This document shows positions 51,268 through 59,904 of a DNA stretch of 64,000 nucleotides, piece after piece (position 1 is the stretch's first letter; each line of letters starts with the position of its first letter). This DNA comes from Clostridium sp. chh4-2 (GTDB lineage: Bacteria > Bacillota > Clostridia > Lachnospirales > Lachnospiraceae): NCBI RefSeq assembly GCF_002899675.1, contig NZ_PKUU01000018.1, forward strand, positions 84,896-148,895. The letters are read 5' to 3'. Made by a program: the position numbers and the translations under genes. The notes beneath the pieces were generated by a model. The model was not told the DNA's origin, searched no databases, and saw nothing but the letters and a program-made list of their open reading frames with translations.

Positions 51268-52054
51268 AGGTAAACTGCTCCAGTTCTTTGAGGAGTTGGA
51301 CCCGGGTTTTTACGCCGACTTTGCGGTATACGTTATGAATATGTTTTCGGAGCGTGGAATCGCTGATGTATAGTCCCTGGCAGATGTCCTCGCTTGTTTT
51401 GCCGTAATAGATCAGCTGGGTGATCTCAGCTTCCCTTTTCGTGAGCCCGTAGTTTTGTGAGAATGAGGTGATGGGCTTGGCGAATGCGGAAGGGAGAGAA
51501 TCCTTTGGCGTGACCTGGGTTGTCAGGAGATAGTACAGTTTTAATTCAAAATGAATCTTCATCACGTCCATAATATACATCTCTTTTTCTGTAAAATCCC
51601 CGGATTCCTTTGACTTCCACAGCACAATGGCGCCTAACGGACGGTCGTTGTGAATTAAGGTAGTGTAAAGTCCGTAATGAAGGTTTTGAGGAGCCAGAAT
51701 ATCCTGGTAAATCGGAGTCTTTGTCCAATCGGTTTCCTGGCTGATATCGGAGTGGCGGAATACGTTGCTCCATGGGGTATACATGTAATCAGACCATTTT
51801 GCGGAATAATTGCCTTCGATGTAGCGGTTTTCGTCAAAAGAATTTCCGGGAGGGCTGATGGCATAGGGACAGACCATGCGAATCATGCCCTGTTTATTCT
51901 CCGCCTGAAACATAATTCCCTTTGTGTAAGGAATCATGGTTTTAATCTGTTTTAAACTGATTTCTGCAAACTCCTCGTAGGTACTGCATTGATTGATCCG
52001 GTATATCATTTGAGAGAGAAAAGACCACTCACAATTTAACAAGGATTGCGGCAT
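51266..52054 (-). CDS. LuxR-type transcriptional regulator with GAF-like sensor region
   Basis: A 262-residue regulator. The C-terminal LuxR helix-turn-helix is clear: 'LTKREAEITQLIYYGKTSEDICQGLYISDSTLRKHIHNVYRKVGVKTR' (about 200-250). The N-terminal ~180 residues look like a GAF-type sensory fold ('PLGAIVLWKSKESGDFTEKEMYIMDVM'). No receiver domain, so it probably senses a small molecule directly. ATG 52054 has GGAG upstream. It is divergent from the DUF169-symporter operon, its likely target (inference). Its stop codon touches giant hairpin copy 3. Confidence 0.85.
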   Translation of the reverse strand: MPQSLLNCEWSFLSQMIYRINQCSTYEEFAEISLKQIKTMIPYTKGIMFQAENKQGMIRMVCPYAISPPGNSFDENRYIEGNYSAKWSDYMYTPWSNVFRHSDISQETDWTKTPIYQDILAPQNLHYGLYTTLIHNDRPLGAIVLWKSKESGDFTEKEMYIMDVMKIHFELKLYYLLTTQVTPKDSLPSAFAKPITSFSQNYGLTKREAEITQLIYYGKTSEDICQGLYISDSTLRKHIHNVYRKVGVKTRVQLLKELEQFT

Positions 52055-52394
52055 AATGTATACTCCTTTGCGCGTTCTGATACGTCTGTATTTGTTAGAT
52101 TAATAACTATAAGTATATCACATTCTGATAATTCAGGCAAATAAATCGATATATAGCTTCTTAGGCAGTTTTCGTTTTCAAAAGCGGAAATATTCTGCCT
52201 GTTTTAATGGAATAATATGAAAAAATGGTCGGAATATGCCGGAAATATAGAAAAAATGAGGATAAAATAGCAGGAATCTTCTAGTCTTTCCACATATCTT
52301 CACATTTCTTCCAGAGAAGATCATTAGCTTCTTCAATTCCTCCACAACCTCTTAATTGTTATAATTATATCATTAAAAAGGAGGTATGGAAGGG
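52055..52394. other. 340-base divergent intergenic region
   Basis: AT-rich spacer between the LuxR gene and the DUF169 operon; promoters of both should lie here. I see no gene, repeat or confident promoter. AGGAGG at 52379-52384 is the ribosome binding site of the DUF169 gene. Confidence 0.4.
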
Positions 52395-53165
52395 ATGTTA
52401 AATGAAAAAGCAAAAGAGTTGTTTGCCAGGCTGGAACTGGAATACGCTCCGGTTGCCTTGAAATACTGCGTTGTGAAACCGGAGGGGGTAGAACATTATG
52501 ATGGACATTTCGCTTTTTGTGAGTATGTGCGGGAAGCCCAGAAAAGAGGGGGAAAGTTCTACATCACCAAGGAAAATGATGCCTGTTACGGGAAAGTATC
52601 TCTGGGAATGATTGAAAAACCGCCGGTGACGGCCAGCGGACAGGCGGGCAAAGATTTCGGCATGTACAAGACCGAAGCGGCCTGCAGAAAACTGTATCAG
52701 GAACTGCCGGTCATCGTGCCGGGAACCGTTAATTATGTCGTTTTTTCACAGGTGAGTGAATGCGATTTTGATCCGGATCTGATCGTCTGCATCGCCGATG
52801 TGGAGAAAGCGGACATTTTGATGAGGGCTACCAGCTATGTCAGCGGGGATTTTTGGGAGTCCAAGTCTTCGCCTGTGATGAGCTGCGCCTGGATGTACGC
52901 CTATCCGGTGATATCGGGAAAAGTGAATCACATCACCACCGGATTTTATCACGGCCTGAAGAGAAGGAAAGCTTATCCGCCGGGACTTCGGATGATCGCA
53001 ATCCCTTATCAGAAAATCGATGAAGTGGTGTTGTCCTTAGAGGAAATGGACTGGACCGCAATTGCATTTCGGGAAGATGAGGAGAGCAAGGCGGAGTTAA
53101 AACGCAGAATGGACGGATGGCAGGAGATGGCAAAAGAACTTAACAGCACTGTGGATCTGAAATAG
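52395..53165 (+). CDS. DUF169-family protein
   Basis: A 256-residue protein matching the DUF169 pattern: 'LELEYAPVALKYC' at the N-terminus, 'FCEYVREAQKRGGKFYITKENDACYGKVSLGM' with conserved cysteines, and 'MSCAWMYAYPVISGKVNHITTGFYHG' in the C-half. ATG 52395 is ten bases after AGGAGG; the ATG at 52386 is only one base after it and is unlikely. DUF169 has no firm function; the Cys-rich pattern suggests metal or Fe-S binding. It heads an operon with a two-helix membrane protein and a sodium:solute symporter, which points to a role in using the imported solute (inference). Confidence 0.8.
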   Translation: MLNEKAKELFARLELEYAPVALKYCVVKPEGVEHYDGHFAFCEYVREAQKRGGKFYITKENDACYGKVSLGMIEKPPVTASGQAGKDFGMYKTEAACRKLYQELPVIVPGTVNYVVFSQVSECDFDPDLIVCIADVEKADILMRATSYVSGDFWESKSSPVMSCAWMYAYPVISGKVNHITTGFYHGLKRRKAYPPGLRMIAIPYQKIDEVVLSLEEMDWTAIAFREDEESKAELKRRMDGWQEMAKELNSTVDLK

Positions 53166-53176
53166 GGGGATTTTTT

Positions 53177-53518
53177 ATGGGAGAAACAAAGGGAAAAAGG
53201 AATGAAATCGATCCGATGAGCCGGAATTATGAATTCAGCGACATTGAGCCGGACGAGAGATTTGTGCAGATCATGAAGGAGTATTGGGTCGTGATCGGAG
53301 TATTTATTGTTCACTGTGCGCTTTTGATTATCAATTTGTATACGCTGGGAGCGGACCCGTCCAAATATACATATGTGCTGGGTCTTCCGCTGTGGCTGTT
53401 TTTGGAACTCTGTGAATTTGTTGTCATGATTATCACATGTTTTTTCATCATCGATCATGTATTCATGGATATGGACGTAACGCCTAAAGGAAAATTGATA
53501 AAGAAAGAGAAAAAGTAA
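53177..53518 (+). CDS. Small two-helix membrane protein, YhdT/DUF997-like symporter partner
   Basis: A 113-residue protein with two hydrophobic segments ('YWVVIGVFIVHCALLIINLY' and 'WLFLELCEFVVMIITCFFII') and charged ends. Small proteins of this plan are encoded directly upstream of pantothenate-type sodium symporters (YhdT with PanF), and here too a symporter gene follows 20 bases later. It is probably an accessory subunit of that transporter. The family assignment rests on size, topology and context more than sequence identity. Confidence 0.65.
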   Translation: MGETKGKRNEIDPMSRNYEFSDIEPDERFVQIMKEYWVVIGVFIVHCALLIINLYTLGADPSKYTYVLGLPLWLFLELCEFVVMIITCFFIIDHVFMDMDVTPKGKLIKKEKK

Positions 53519-53538
53519 TTCTTACAGGGGGAAAGCAT

Positions 53539-55038
53539 ATGGATCTTGGTATTTCAAGCGGAGCACGGTCCGTTATTATCATTGTATTTACACTTTATAC
53601 GGCAGTTTTATTTTTCTACAGCCTTTATTCCAGAAAATCCATGAAGTCAACGGCAGTGGATAAATATGTGAATGAATATTATACCGGCGGGCGCGGCATG
53701 GGAATGCTGATGATCGCCATGATGGTATCGGCAGGAGTTGCGGGAGCCGGAGTGTTCCTGGGAGTTCCGGGTTATATCTATTCCCTGGGCAGCGTGTGGA
53801 TGCTCTGTTGTTTCTGGAGCACCACCATGAACTTCATGGTTCTCGGCCAGGTAGGCAAGAAGACGGGAATTGTGGCCCGGAGAATTGACGCCCAGTCATT
53901 TGTCAGCCTTTTGATGCACCGGTATAACTACAATAAAGTATTCGGTTTTCTGGCAGCCGTGGTACTGCTTATTTTCTTAGGCGGCTTCGCCGTTTCCACC
54001 ATCGTGGGCGGAGGAAGAATCTTCCAGGTTATGACGGGACAGCCTTATTGGGTAGGCCTGGCCATATTCACCATTTTGGTGATTATAGCCGCTGTTTCCG
54101 GCGGGGTAAAAGGAGTGGCAACCGCGATCGTGATTCAGGGAATTATCATGACGATTTCCGTTGTGGTCTTGTTTCTGATGGGGCGCAATGCAGCCGGCCC
54201 TTACGGAGAAGTTGTGAAAAATCTGGTCGATACACAGCCGGAGTGGTTCATGCCGGCCTGGAAGCCTCAGATGGTATTTTCATTCGCTTTTCTCTGGGGA
54301 TTTACCACCTTTACCCTGCCGCATGTGACCATGTCGGCCCTGACCTACAAGAATACAAAAGTGCTTCACAATGCCATAAAAGTAGGCTTGGTGATCGTTT
54401 TCATCTGGCTGGTATGCCTGAACATGCTGTGCTTTCCGATTAAGGCTTTGTTCCCCGAACTGGCCGTACCGGATATGGGAATTCCGCTTTTAACCGTGAC
54501 CGTGCTTCCGTCCTGGGTTGCCGGATTGGTGCTGGCAGGCGTGTGCGGCGCTGTTCAGTCCTCTGTGGGAGGTATGATCGTAGCGCTCAGTTCCTGCTTT
54601 GTAAAAGACTTTTACCAGACCTTGTTTCAGCCGAAAGCGAAACCGGAAACTTTAAAGAAATTATCCCTGATATCCACTGTGGTAATTTCCCTTATCAATT
54701 TCCTGTTCGCACTGAATCCGCCGGCGCTGCTGGCTACGCTGATCACCTATTCCACCGGAGGTCTGACCGTAGCATTTACCAGCACGCTGCTGCTGGGATA
54801 TTACTGGAAAGGGGCCAATGAGTACGGAGCCATTGCAGCCATCGTAACCGGAATTCCGCTGTATCTTTTAATCGATAAAGGAGTCCTTCCGTGGAGCCTT
54901 GGAATGAACGCCTGCATCGTGGCAACGCTGATTTCCACGATTATCATGATCATAGTCAGCAAAGTGACGCCGAAAACGCCATATGGAATTATCGCCACCT
55001 GGTTCGGAGCGGATTACCCGGAGATGGAAAATAGATAA
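53539..55038 (+). CDS. Sodium:solute symporter (SSS family)
   Basis: A 499-residue protein with about 13 hydrophobic helices. 'EYYTGGRGMGMLMIAMMVSAGVAGAGVFLGVPGYIYSLG' is the typical SSS opening with the small-residue stretch of helix 2, and 'SGGVKGVATAIVIQGIIM' and 'GAVQSSVGGMIVALSSCFVKDFY' are further family blocks. It uses the sodium gradient to import an organic solute, by resemblance to the pantothenate/proline group; the substrate is unknown. GGGGG precedes ATG. It ends an operon with the DUF169 and small membrane proteins and is followed by a strong terminator. Confidence 0.9.
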   Translation: MDLGISSGARSVIIIVFTLYTAVLFFYSLYSRKSMKSTAVDKYVNEYYTGGRGMGMLMIAMMVSAGVAGAGVFLGVPGYIYSLGSVWMLCCFWSTTMNFMVLGQVGKKTGIVARRIDAQSFVSLLMHRYNYNKVFGFLAAVVLLIFLGGFAVSTIVGGGRIFQVMTGQPYWVGLAIFTILVIIAAVSGGVKGVATAIVIQGIIMTISVVVLFLMGRNAAGPYGEVVKNLVDTQPEWFMPAWKPQMVFSFAFLWGFTTFTLPHVTMSALTYKNTKVLHNAIKVGLVIVFIWLVCLNMLCFPIKALFPELAVPDMGIPLLTVTVLPSWVAGLVLAGVCGAVQSSVGGMIVALSSCFVKDFYQTLFQPKAKPETLKKLSLISTVVISLINFLFALNPPALLATLITYSTGGLTVAFTSTLLLGYYWKGANEYGAIAAIVTGIPLYLLIDKGVLPWSLGMNACIVATLISTIIMIIVSKVTPKTPYGIIATWFGADYPEMENR

Positions 55039-55089
55039 GGAATCCGTTTTACCGGCCGCATAGTTTGTATAAAAGAGAGCCGGAGCCTG

Positions 55090-55150
55090 AGAAAGGCCGG
55101 AGCGGATCAGCCGATTCATATCGGTCTGACGGCTCCGGCCTTTCTTTCTT
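55090..55150. terminator. Bidirectional intrinsic terminator
   Basis: AGAAAGGCCGGAGC at 55090 pairs with GCTCCGGCCTTTCT ending 55145, and the inner GATCAGCCGAT/ATCGGTCTGA also pairs. It separates the symporter (+) from padR (-). Confidence 0.8.
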
Positions 55151-55169
55151 GCCTGGATTTCACAAAAAT

Positions 55170-55709
55170 TTACATCCGTTTCAAACAGTTTCTCAGCCAC
55201 TGGATATAAGACGTTTCCCTGATAATAGCGCCTTCCAGAACCATGAAATCGCCGCATTCCTTTGTTCCGGCAGGAGGCGGTGTATTTTGATGATTCTGCT
55301 CCATGATGTCGGAGAGATACTGGCGTTTAGAGGTGTGTTTTTTTATCTGCTCCTGCAGATGATTTTTCAATTGTTCAGGAGTCATAAAATCGGAAAAATA
55401 GAGGCGAAGGCGGAACACATCCTTCGGAGTCGGCCCTAAAGGATCGTCCTCCATCAGCCACTCCAGCAGTTCTTTCCGTCCCTTTTCCGTAATGGTATAG
55501 AGCTTCTTTTCCAGTTTTTCACCCTGAATCACAACCTGGCATGTGACCAGTTCTTCTTCCATCAGCCGGCTCAGTTCCGGGTATACCTGACTGTGTTTTG
55601 CATACCAGAAATTGGCCAGATTGTTGCTGTTGAACTCCCTCGTAATGTCATATCCGGTCATGGGTTCCCGGTTAATCAGGCCTAAAATAGCATATTTTAA
55701 TGTTCTCAT
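55170..55709 (-). CDS. PadR-family transcriptional regulator
   Basis: A 179-residue PadR-type regulator. The N-terminal winged helix has the family signature: 'KYAILGLINREPMTGYDITREF', then 'QVYPELSRLMEEELVT' and 'KKLYTITEKGRKELLEWL'. The C-terminal half is the helical dimerisation region, as in the larger PadR subgroup. Start ATG 55709 has GGAG upstream. PadR was first known as a phenolic-acid (hydroxycinnamate) responsive repressor; that is interesting beside the car-like operon, though many PadR proteins sense other ligands. It is divergent from the OFA-type transporter gene and may control it (inference). Confidence 0.88.
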   Translation of the reverse strand: MRTLKYAILGLINREPMTGYDITREFNSNNLANFWYAKHSQVYPELSRLMEEELVTCQVVIQGEKLEKKLYTITEKGRKELLEWLMEDDPLGPTPKDVFRLRLYFSDFMTPEQLKNHLQEQIKKHTSKRQYLSDIMEQNHQNTPPPAGTKECGDFMVLEGAIIRETSYIQWLRNCLKRM

Positions 55710-56200
55710 AGGAACTCTCCTTTATGGATGAAATCTGTAAATCGTTTATAGTTGATTCTATCATAAATTCCAAAAATAACAAATTATTTTATAAATATTG
55801 TGAAATGTAAATAAAAAAAGGAACTTATACTTATAAAAAACTTACAAAAATGTATGAATCTACATGTCTGAATTTATATGTTTCCAAAAGTGTGCTATAA
55901 TCTCGTTAAGCCAGTTGTAAAAGGCAGATGAAGATCTGGTTTTTAAGCTGCCCTGAGAAAATGCGGTGATAACTGCAGTCATCCGCGAGAAAAATGAATT
56001 TTACCGCAAGCTTTTATGAAGTGGAATGAGAATCAACAAAAGAGGGGTGATGACATTACATACCTGAGTTTTTTACGATCCAGGGGATTTGAAAAAACAT
56101 TTCAGGAATTGCGGGCAGCATGAAGAATATGAAAAAGCAGTGAGAAAAAGTAAGGGAAAGAGGCTGGTATTTTAAAATAGTCTCTGAGAAGGAGTAAGGT
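55710..56200. other. Divergent spacer with extended -10 promoter and ~300-base leader
   Basis: TG-C-TATAAT at 55893-55901 is a good extended -10 element reading toward the transporter, leaving about 290 bases of untranslated leader. The leader has local dyads (GCGG/CCGC around an ACTGCAGT core at 55963-55986, CTGCCC/GGGCAG closing a large span from 55949 to 56118) and no credible ORF. It may be a structured regulatory leader; I recognise no known riboswitch. The segment 55861-55880 closely resembles the promoter region of CoA-transferase copy 2. Confidence 0.5.
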
Positions 56201-57439
56201 ATGAATAGAAAATTAAATCGATGGACATATGCCGTCGTTGGAATCATTGTATTGTTGTTAGCAGGTCTGGTCTATGCGTGGAGCGTATTTTCTTCACCGA
56301 TAGCCGCTTATTTTTCCGATTGGACAAAAGCGCAGCTGTCCCTGACCTTCACCATATGCATGGGATTTTTCTGCTTGGGCGGCCTGTTTGGAGGCTTATT
56401 GTCCAACAAGATTAAAACAAAAGTAGGAGTCTGGATATCCGCTGTGCTGTTTTTCGTCGGATTTTTTATCGCATCCAAGAGCGGCAGCCCATCCACACTC
56501 TATATCGGATACGGAATGTTCTGTGGTTTCGCTTCCGGTTTTGTATACAACATGGTGATGAGCACCGTGCTGGGCTGGTTCCCTGATAAACAGGGTCTGG
56601 TTTCCGGGCTTTTGCTGATGGGATTTGGAATCGGCAGCTTCATCATCGGAAAAGTATATCAGGCGGCAACACCGGCAGGACCGGGAATCGATGCCTGGAG
56701 AAATTCATTTTTCGTTTTCGGCGTTGTACTTTTGGTTGTTCTGGTTGTCAGCAGTTTCTTTTTTGTTAAGCCTACAGCCGAAGACCTGGCCGGCATCAAA
56801 GTCGATAGCGGCGCTGGAAAGGCAAAGAAAAATGAAAGCGGTTTGGAAGCAACGCCAAGTGAAATGCTGAAAACTTCAGCGTTCTGGCTGTATTTCGTAT
56901 GGGCGATTCTTTTAAGCGCTGCAGGACTGGCTCTTATTTCTCAGGCCAGCGGAGTTGCAACCGAAGTCGGCCCGGATGTAAACCCGGGAACCATTGCAAC
57001 CGTTGTCGGCTTAATCTCCGTATTCAACGGCATCGGCCGTCTGATTTTCGGCGGATTATTCGATAAAATCGGCCGGGCTAAAACGATGACAGTGATTACA
57101 GTAGCATTTATTTTATCAGTGGGCGTGGTTTTAATCGCCCTCACCCAGAAAAACTTTGGTTTAATTGTAGCAGGATTTATCTGCACCGGCTTCTCCTACG
57201 GAGGAATCAACCCTACCAACTCCGCGTTCATCAGCGCGTTCTTTGGCAGAAAAAATTATCCGGTGAATTTTTCAATTATCAACATGAACCTTTTAATTTC
57301 CTCCTTCGGAGGAACCATCGCAGGCGCGTTATACGATGCCAGCGGGTCTTTTGTCAGCACATTCATGCTGATGATCGGCGCTGCAGTAGTGGCTCTTCTC
57401 TGCAATTTCATGATAAGGAGCCCGAAGGCTGCGAAATGA
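56201..57439 (+). CDS. OFA-type MFS transporter
   Basis: A 412-residue transporter with 12 predicted helices in two halves. 'VYAWSVFSSPIAAYF' in helix 1, 'GFASGFVYNMVMSTVLGWFPDKQGLVSGLLLMGFGIGSFI' and 'NGIGRLIFGGLFDKIGRAKTMT' are typical of the oxalate/formate antiporter (OFA) family. It should import or exchange a small organic acid. GGAG precedes ATG. It lies upstream of the CoA-transferase/ligase/dehydrogenase/Etf genes and shares promoter-region sequence with them, so it may supply their acid substrate (inference). Not proven to be oxalate, formate or lactate. Confidence 0.88.
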   Translation: MNRKLNRWTYAVVGIIVLLLAGLVYAWSVFSSPIAAYFSDWTKAQLSLTFTICMGFFCLGGLFGGLLSNKIKTKVGVWISAVLFFVGFFIASKSGSPSTLYIGYGMFCGFASGFVYNMVMSTVLGWFPDKQGLVSGLLLMGFGIGSFIIGKVYQAATPAGPGIDAWRNSFFVFGVVLLVVLVVSSFFFVKPTAEDLAGIKVDSGAGKAKKNESGLEATPSEMLKTSAFWLYFVWAILLSAAGLALISQASGVATEVGPDVNPGTIATVVGLISVFNGIGRLIFGGLFDKIGRAKTMTVITVAFILSVGVVLIALTQKNFGLIVAGFICTGFSYGGINPTNSAFISAFFGRKNYPVNFSIINMNLLISSFGGTIAGALYDASGSFVSTFMLMIGAAVVALLCNFMIRSPKAAK

Positions 57440-57458
57440 TTCTAATGGCATAAAATAC

Positions 57459-57586
57459 GCCGAAAAGAAGGAAAAGTCCGGACGAACGATGAAGGTAATA
57501 AGTGAAATAGAATCTTAGGGACAAATCTCAAATCCCATTTCGCTTATTACCTTCACCGTTCGTCCGGGCTTTTCCTTCTTTACGGC
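57459..57586. repeat. Giant-hairpin element, copy 5 (internally shortened)
   Basis: A 128-base hairpin with arms of about 50 bases. GCCG...AGAAGGAAAAGTCCGGACGA on the left pairs with the matching right arm ending GGC at 57586. The whole upper stem and forked apex are missing, leaving one strand of the internal-loop region (CTTAGGGACAAATCTC). The outer flank (57587-57605, rich in TGTTGCTAGGCTGGCTGAG) matches the left flank of copies 1 and 3 in reverse, while the inner part reads forward. It lies just after the OFA transporter. Confidence 0.72.
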
Positions 57587-57628
57587 TGTTGCTAGGCTGG
57601 CTGAGAACAAAAAAAGATTTACATCAAC

Positions 57629-57700
57629 CGTCAAAGCATTTCCGAAAATGCCTTGAAGATTTAATGTAAAGCGTGAAGGCATTTCTTAAAAAGCCTTGAG
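57629..57700. repeat. Two short REP-like units
   Basis: Imperfect hairpins 57629-57657 and 57669-57700 share the AAGGCATTT...GCCTT core and TTAATGTAAA spacer with the pair at 15170-15249. They separate giant-hairpin copies 5 and 4. Confidence 0.65.
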
Positions 57701-57768
57701 GATCTATGTGAAAATCTATGTAAAAACCGACACAAAAACATTGTTTTTAACCAGGCTTGCGAAAACCA

Positions 57769-58119
57769 GCACGGAAAGGGGAGGCGGAACCAGGAACGGA
57801 AGGTCTGAGGAGGTGACCGGGCCGGACAAGGAAGATGCAGCCAAATGGGATCGTATGGAACCCCTGTAGTGCTACTTAGGTCCGTAAGGGCAGAACGAGG
57901 CAGGTAAAAACTGATTTCCGTCTCAGTTTTTAAAGCGCCATTGAGCAGCGAAGTCATCAAGAGTTCACTGCGAATGGCGCTGGCCTGCCTCGTTCTGCCC
58001 TTACGGGCCTTAGTAGCTCTTAGGGGCGAATCCCGAATCCCATTTGGCTGCATCTTCCTTGTCCGGCCCGGTCACCTCCTCAGACCTTCCGCTCCTGGTT
58101 CCGCCTCCCCTTTCCGTGC
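57769..58119. repeat. Giant-hairpin intergenic element, copy 4
   Basis: Arms 57769-57904 and 57984-58119 (136 bases each) are complementary with few mismatches. The internal loop CGTATGGAA/CGAATCCCGA is identical to the other full copies. Apex: hairpin a 57905-57932 (TAAAAACTGA with TCAGTTTTTA) and hairpin b 57935-57980 (GCGCCA with TGGCGC). Near the apex GGGCAGAACGAGGCAGG pairs with CCTGCCTCGTTCTGCCC; copies 1-3 have different bases here, again paired. It lies between the OFA transporter and CoA-transferase copy 2. Confidence 0.87.
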
Positions 58120-58230
58120 GTACCCCCCCTCGTCAAATCCCCCCAAAAAAAATCATTGTGAAAAGTACACAAAAAATGATGAGAATTATCATTAAAACTC
58201 ACGAAATGGGTCTAATAAAACCTGTCTATA

Positions 58231-58259
58231 TTTACATGTTTGGATTAATATGATATAAT
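58231..58259 (+). promoter_or_regulatory. Promoter of the car-like operon
   Basis: TTTACA (58231-58236), a 17-base spacer and TATAAT (58254-58259) preceded by TG at -2 form a near-consensus vegetative promoter 44 bases before CoA-transferase copy 2. The spacer region TACATGTTTGGATTAATATG is 17/20 identical to 55861-55880 upstream of the OFA transporter, so an operator may overlap it. Confidence 0.75.
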
Positions 58260-58302
58260 CGCGTTAAGAAAATAACATAAGCGATTAAGGAAGGAGTAAA
58301 TC

Positions 58303-59883
58303 ATGGCAAAATTTATTACTGCCAAAGAAGCGGCACAATTGATTCCGGATCACGCAACCGTAGGAGTCGCTGGCATGGGGCTTTCAGGCTGGGCGGAGGA
58401 GGTTGCTGTGGCAATCGCTGATAACTACAAGGAAACAGGACATCCCTGTGATCTCACCATGAAACAGGGAAGCGCCATGGGCGACTGGAAAGAGAGAGGC
58501 ATGACCAGACTTGGAATCGAAGGCCTTGTTACCAAGTGGTCGGCAGCGCATATCGGATCTGCATTTGCCATGAACGATCTGGTACGGGCCAACAAGATGG
58601 CCTGCCACTGTCTGCCTCAGGGAGTTATCGTCAATCTTTGGAGAGAGATTGCAGCACACCGTCCGGGTCTTATAACAAAGACAGGACTTGGAACCTATGT
58701 GGACCCGAGAATTGAAGGCGGTAAGATGAACGAGGTTACCACGGAAGATCTTGTGGAATTGATTCATCTGGACGGAGAAGAATATCTGTTTTACAGATCC
58801 TTTAAGCTGGATGTAGCCCTTTTAAGAGGCACTACAGCGGATGAAAACGGCAACATCACATTTGAGAACGAAGGACCGATCAATGAAGGATATGCGGTTG
58901 CAGAAGCAGCGAAAAACAGCGGAGGAATCGTAATTGTCCAGGTTCAGTATACGGCTCAGAAGGGAACCCTTCATCCAAAAGATGTGAAGATTCCGGGCGC
59001 TCTGGTGGATTACGTCGTAGTAGCCACAGATCCAAACGCCTGCTGGCAGACGGAAGGAACCTACTATGAACCGGCCTTTGCAGGAAATATTAAGAAGCCG
59101 TTAAAGGCTCTTCCCGTAATCCCGTTGTCACCGAGAAAGGTGATTACAAGAAGATGCGCGGCAGAACTGAAAAAAGGCGATATCGTCAATTTAGGCGTTG
59201 GAATTCCGTCTGAGACGGCCAGTATCGTTTCAGAAGAGGGATACATAGATGACATCATGCTGACAACGGAGAGCGGTTCTTTCGGAGGCGTGCCCGCAGC
59301 ACTTCCAAACTTCGGAAGTGCGTATAATGCGGAAGCCAATGTGGATCATGGCTCCATGTTCGATTTTTATGACGGCGGCGGCTGTGACCTGGCTGTTTTG
59401 GGACTCGCCCAGGCGGATGAAGATGGAAACATCAATGTGAGCAAGTTCTACATTCCGGACAAGAATGATCCGACTAAGAAGATTCCAAGACTTACGGGGC
59501 CGGGCGGATTTATCAACATCTCCCAGGCGTCGAAAAAAGTTGTGTTTGCAGGTATGTTTGCTGATAAATGCAAGGAAGAGATTCAGGACGGCAAACTGGT
59601 GATTATAGAAGAGGGAAAAGGACGGAAATTCTTAAAACAAGTGGAGCAGATCACATTCAGCGGCAAATATGCTTCCACATCCGGCCAGGAAGTTCTTTAC
59701 GTGACGGAACGGTGCGTATTTGAACTGATTAACGGGAAGATGACTGTAATCGAGATCGCTCCCGGAATCGACCTTCAGAAAGATATTATCGGCCAGATGG
59801 ATTTTGTTCCGGAAGTTTCTCCCGATTTAAAACTGATGGATGAAAAGATGTTTATGGAAACATGGGGCGGTTTATCCATGTAA
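58303..59883 (+). CDS. Acyl-CoA:carboxylate CoA-transferase, copy 2 (CarA position)
   Basis: A 526-residue class I CoA-transferase, paralogue of the protein at 48815, with the same catalytic Glu323 context 'TTESGSFGG'. It is the first gene of an operon whose order (CoA-transferase, CoA ligase, acyl-CoA dehydrogenase, EtfB, EtfA with ferredoxin domain) matches carABCDE of Acetobacterium woodii. By that analogy it would transfer CoA from the reduced acyl-CoA product to the incoming acid, sparing ATP (inference). Propionate CoA-transferase-like activity is an alternative. GGAAGGAG precedes ATG. Confidence 0.88.
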   Translation: MAKFITAKEAAQLIPDHATVGVAGMGLSGWAEEVAVAIADNYKETGHPCDLTMKQGSAMGDWKERGMTRLGIEGLVTKWSAAHIGSAFAMNDLVRANKMACHCLPQGVIVNLWREIAAHRPGLITKTGLGTYVDPRIEGGKMNEVTTEDLVELIHLDGEEYLFYRSFKLDVALLRGTTADENGNITFENEGPINEGYAVAEAAKNSGGIVIVQVQYTAQKGTLHPKDVKIPGALVDYVVVATDPNACWQTEGTYYEPAFAGNIKKPLKALPVIPLSPRKVITRRCAAELKKGDIVNLGVGIPSETASIVSEEGYIDDIMLTTESGSFGGVPAALPNFGSAYNAEANVDHGSMFDFYDGGGCDLAVLGLAQADEDGNINVSKFYIPDKNDPTKKIPRLTGPGGFINISQASKKVVFAGMFADKCKEEIQDGKLVIIEEGKGRKFLKQVEQITFSGKYASTSGQEVLYVTERCVFELINGKMTVIEIAPGIDLQKDIIGQMDFVPEVSPDLKLMDEKMFMETWGGLSM

Positions 59884-59904
59884 GAAAGCGGTATGGTGCG
59901 GTAG

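Noticed and set aside
55902..56200. TPP or cobalamin riboswitch in the leader of the OFA transporter
   Set aside because: A CTGAGA-like stretch occurs, but the other conserved TPP or cobalamin box elements are missing.
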